A DNA stretch of 39,101 nt from Paramacrobiotus richtersi (lineage: Eukaryota; Tardigrada; Eutardigrada; Parachela; Macrobiotidae), in NCBI GenBank assembly GCA_034698045.1, contig JAQGAU010000122.1, positions 1 to 39,101 of the forward strand, read 5' to 3'. The notes under the pieces are model-generated. The model was not told the DNA's origin. It searched no databases and was given only the letters and a program-made list of their open reading frames with translations. The translations under genes and the position numbers were made by a program. Shown here one piece after another: positions 38,783 through 39,101 of the stretch. Within the stretch, counting starts at the first letter, position 1; the number at the start of each line of letters is the position of its first letter.

Positions 38783-39101
38783 GTGAATCCTTGTGCAGGA
38801 CTTTTCCTTGTCTATTTATTCACCATCAGTTGCAATAGTGCAATAACATTCACTGATGCTTTTGGTAACGCAAGCAGCAATGCCAATGGACTCTCGCAGG
38901 GCTATATGACCAGTTGCACGTCTGTAGCCAATTCAAGCTCGCGTGGATTCGGTGGGATCTGCCGTCGCTGACGTGAAGCTGTGCCGTCCTTCGTGCCCGC
39001 GGGAATGGCTGCCAGACGTTCAGCTGGAAACGCTGTGGATGGGCGCGCTGCCAACTCAGCCGTCACTTACACTGATCCATACGGAGCTGCAAAAAGTCAA
39101 G
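38783..39101 (+). pseudogene. Secreted Ala/Ser/Gly/Asn-rich repetitive protein, partial, with in-frame TGA
   Basis: The frame opens with a signal-like stretch (LFLVYLFTISCNSA) followed by ITFTDAFGNASSNANG, a serine/glycine-rich stretch and RR, then TGA at 38969-38971. The same frame continues as REAVPSFVPAGMAARR and, near the right edge, AVTYTDPYGAA, which repeats the A-[IV]-T-[FY]-T-D-x-[FY]-G motif seen before the stop. There is no ATG in frame upstream (a TGA precedes), but TTGTGCAG before GACTTTTCC at 38797 could be a splice acceptor, so the start codon may sit in an upstream exon. Low-complexity composition suggests a structural or matrix protein; I do not recognise the family. The gene runs past the window. 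Confidence 0.5.

Overview
This window is intron-rich animal nuclear DNA. Genes are split by GT-AG introns, many only about 50-120 bp long, and encode metazoan families: a Vav-type Rho exchange factor, CDK9, a p38-type MAP kinase, a rhodopsin-family GPCR, a BTB-BACK-kelch protein and several gustatory-receptor-like (Gr-like) seven-helix proteins. The divergent Gr-like proteins and compact introns suggest an ecdysozoan, and a tardigrade is my best guess. That is inference; no sequence here fixes the taxon.

Layout, left to right. 1-8848 (minus): a Vav gene that I could splice into 11 phase-consistent exons (CH, acidic Tyr motif, DH, PH, C1, start of a Ser/Pro-rich linker) running off the left edge. 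Its introns hold a three-copy ~600 bp diverged repeat and a pair of near-perfect hairpins. 10190-11772 (plus): a Gr-like gene whose 5' coding region is interrupted by a 170 bp MITE-like element with a TA target duplication. 12989-13389 (plus): a two-exon gene for a small secreted ten-cysteine protein. 14255-15607 (plus): a heavily eroded Gr-like pseudogene. 16863-18831 (plus): a complete CDK9. 19989-21469 (plus): a second, less eroded Gr-like pseudogene in a segment duplicated from the 14-16 kb region. 23836-26766 (plus): a complete 13-exon p38-type kinase whose activation motif splices to TEY instead of TGY. 27434-27815 (plus): a second ten-cysteine secreted protein with the same exon plan and promoter spacing. 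29583-31237 (plus): a three-exon class A GPCR. 34661-32112 (minus): a BTB-BACK-kelch gene. 38377-36731 (minus): a fourth Gr-like gene with a one-base frameshift. 38783-39101 (plus): the start of a secreted, Ala/Ser/Gly/Asn-rich repetitive protein with an in-frame TGA.

The kinases and Vav belong to general signalling and transcription machinery and are not an operon-like system. The accessory part is a set of chemoreceptor-like genes, each damaged in a different way, mixed with a small paralogous family of cysteine-rich secreted proteins and traces of local duplication. The most notable observations are the ten-cysteine family, the p38-like kinase with a TEY motif, and the MITE insertion whose removal restores the receptor reading frame exactly.
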